A stretch of DNA of 5,738 bases from Candidatus Aminicenantota bacterium (GTDB taxonomy: Bacteria > Acidobacteriota > Aminicenantia > UBA2199): NCBI GenBank assembly GCA_023137075.1, contig JAGLQA010000367.1:1-5738 (forward strand). The letters are read 5' to 3'. The notes under the pieces were generated by a model that did no database searches, had not been told where the DNA came from, and was given only the letters and a program-made list of their open reading frames with translations. Each line of letters starts with the position of its first letter. Position 1 is the first letter of the stretch. Of the stretch, positions 5,727 to 5,738 are shown piece by piece. Both the position numbers and the translations under genes were made by a program.

Positions 5727-5738
5727 AAAAATGTGGGT

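Overview
The window is about 5.7 kb of bacterial chromosome of moderate-to-low GC content. It is densely coded, with Shine-Dalgarno-led genes and AT-rich sigma-70/sigma-A-type promoters. The gene families are a Thermotoga/Firmicute-type DAHP synthase with an N-terminal ferredoxin-like domain, a TyrA carrying a C-terminal ACT domain, and a two-subunit ADP-forming acyl-CoA synthetase. They fit an anaerobic, possibly syntrophic or fermentative bacterium, perhaps a clostridial-type Firmicute. That placement is inference; no rRNA or tRNA is present to settle it.

Layout. Positions 1-1241 (minus) hold a class I SAM-dependent methyltransferase whose 3' end runs off the left edge. A 122-bp divergent intergenic region (1242-1363) separates it from a plus-strand pair: a DAHP-synthase-family gene (1364-2380) and a prephenate-dehydrogenase gene (2377-3474). 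Only 24 bp separate this pair from a convergent minus-strand operon, read as acdA-like alpha subunit (5588-4188) and then acdB-like beta subunit (4185-3499). The right-hand 150 bp (5589-5738) carry the acd promoter and small repeats.

How the genes work together. DAHP synthase is the first step of the shikimate pathway and prephenate dehydrogenase is the step committed to tyrosine, so the pair looks like a tyrosine-branch operon. The acd pair would interconvert an acyl-CoA with the free acid while making ATP. The methyltransferase has no clear link to its neighbours.

The two most notable observations are these. (1) The DAHP-synthase-like protein has lost the metal-binding Cys (AGPC to AGPS) and the E4P-binding KPRT motif (now ISPS), while keeping the other metal ligands and the PEP-side residues. 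It may be a neofunctionalised or regulatory paralogue. (2) The downstream tyrA has no ATG, GTG or TTG that would preserve its NAD-binding fold. It appears to start at an ATA codon in an ATAA overlap with the upstream stop, behind a strong GGGAGG ribosome-binding site.
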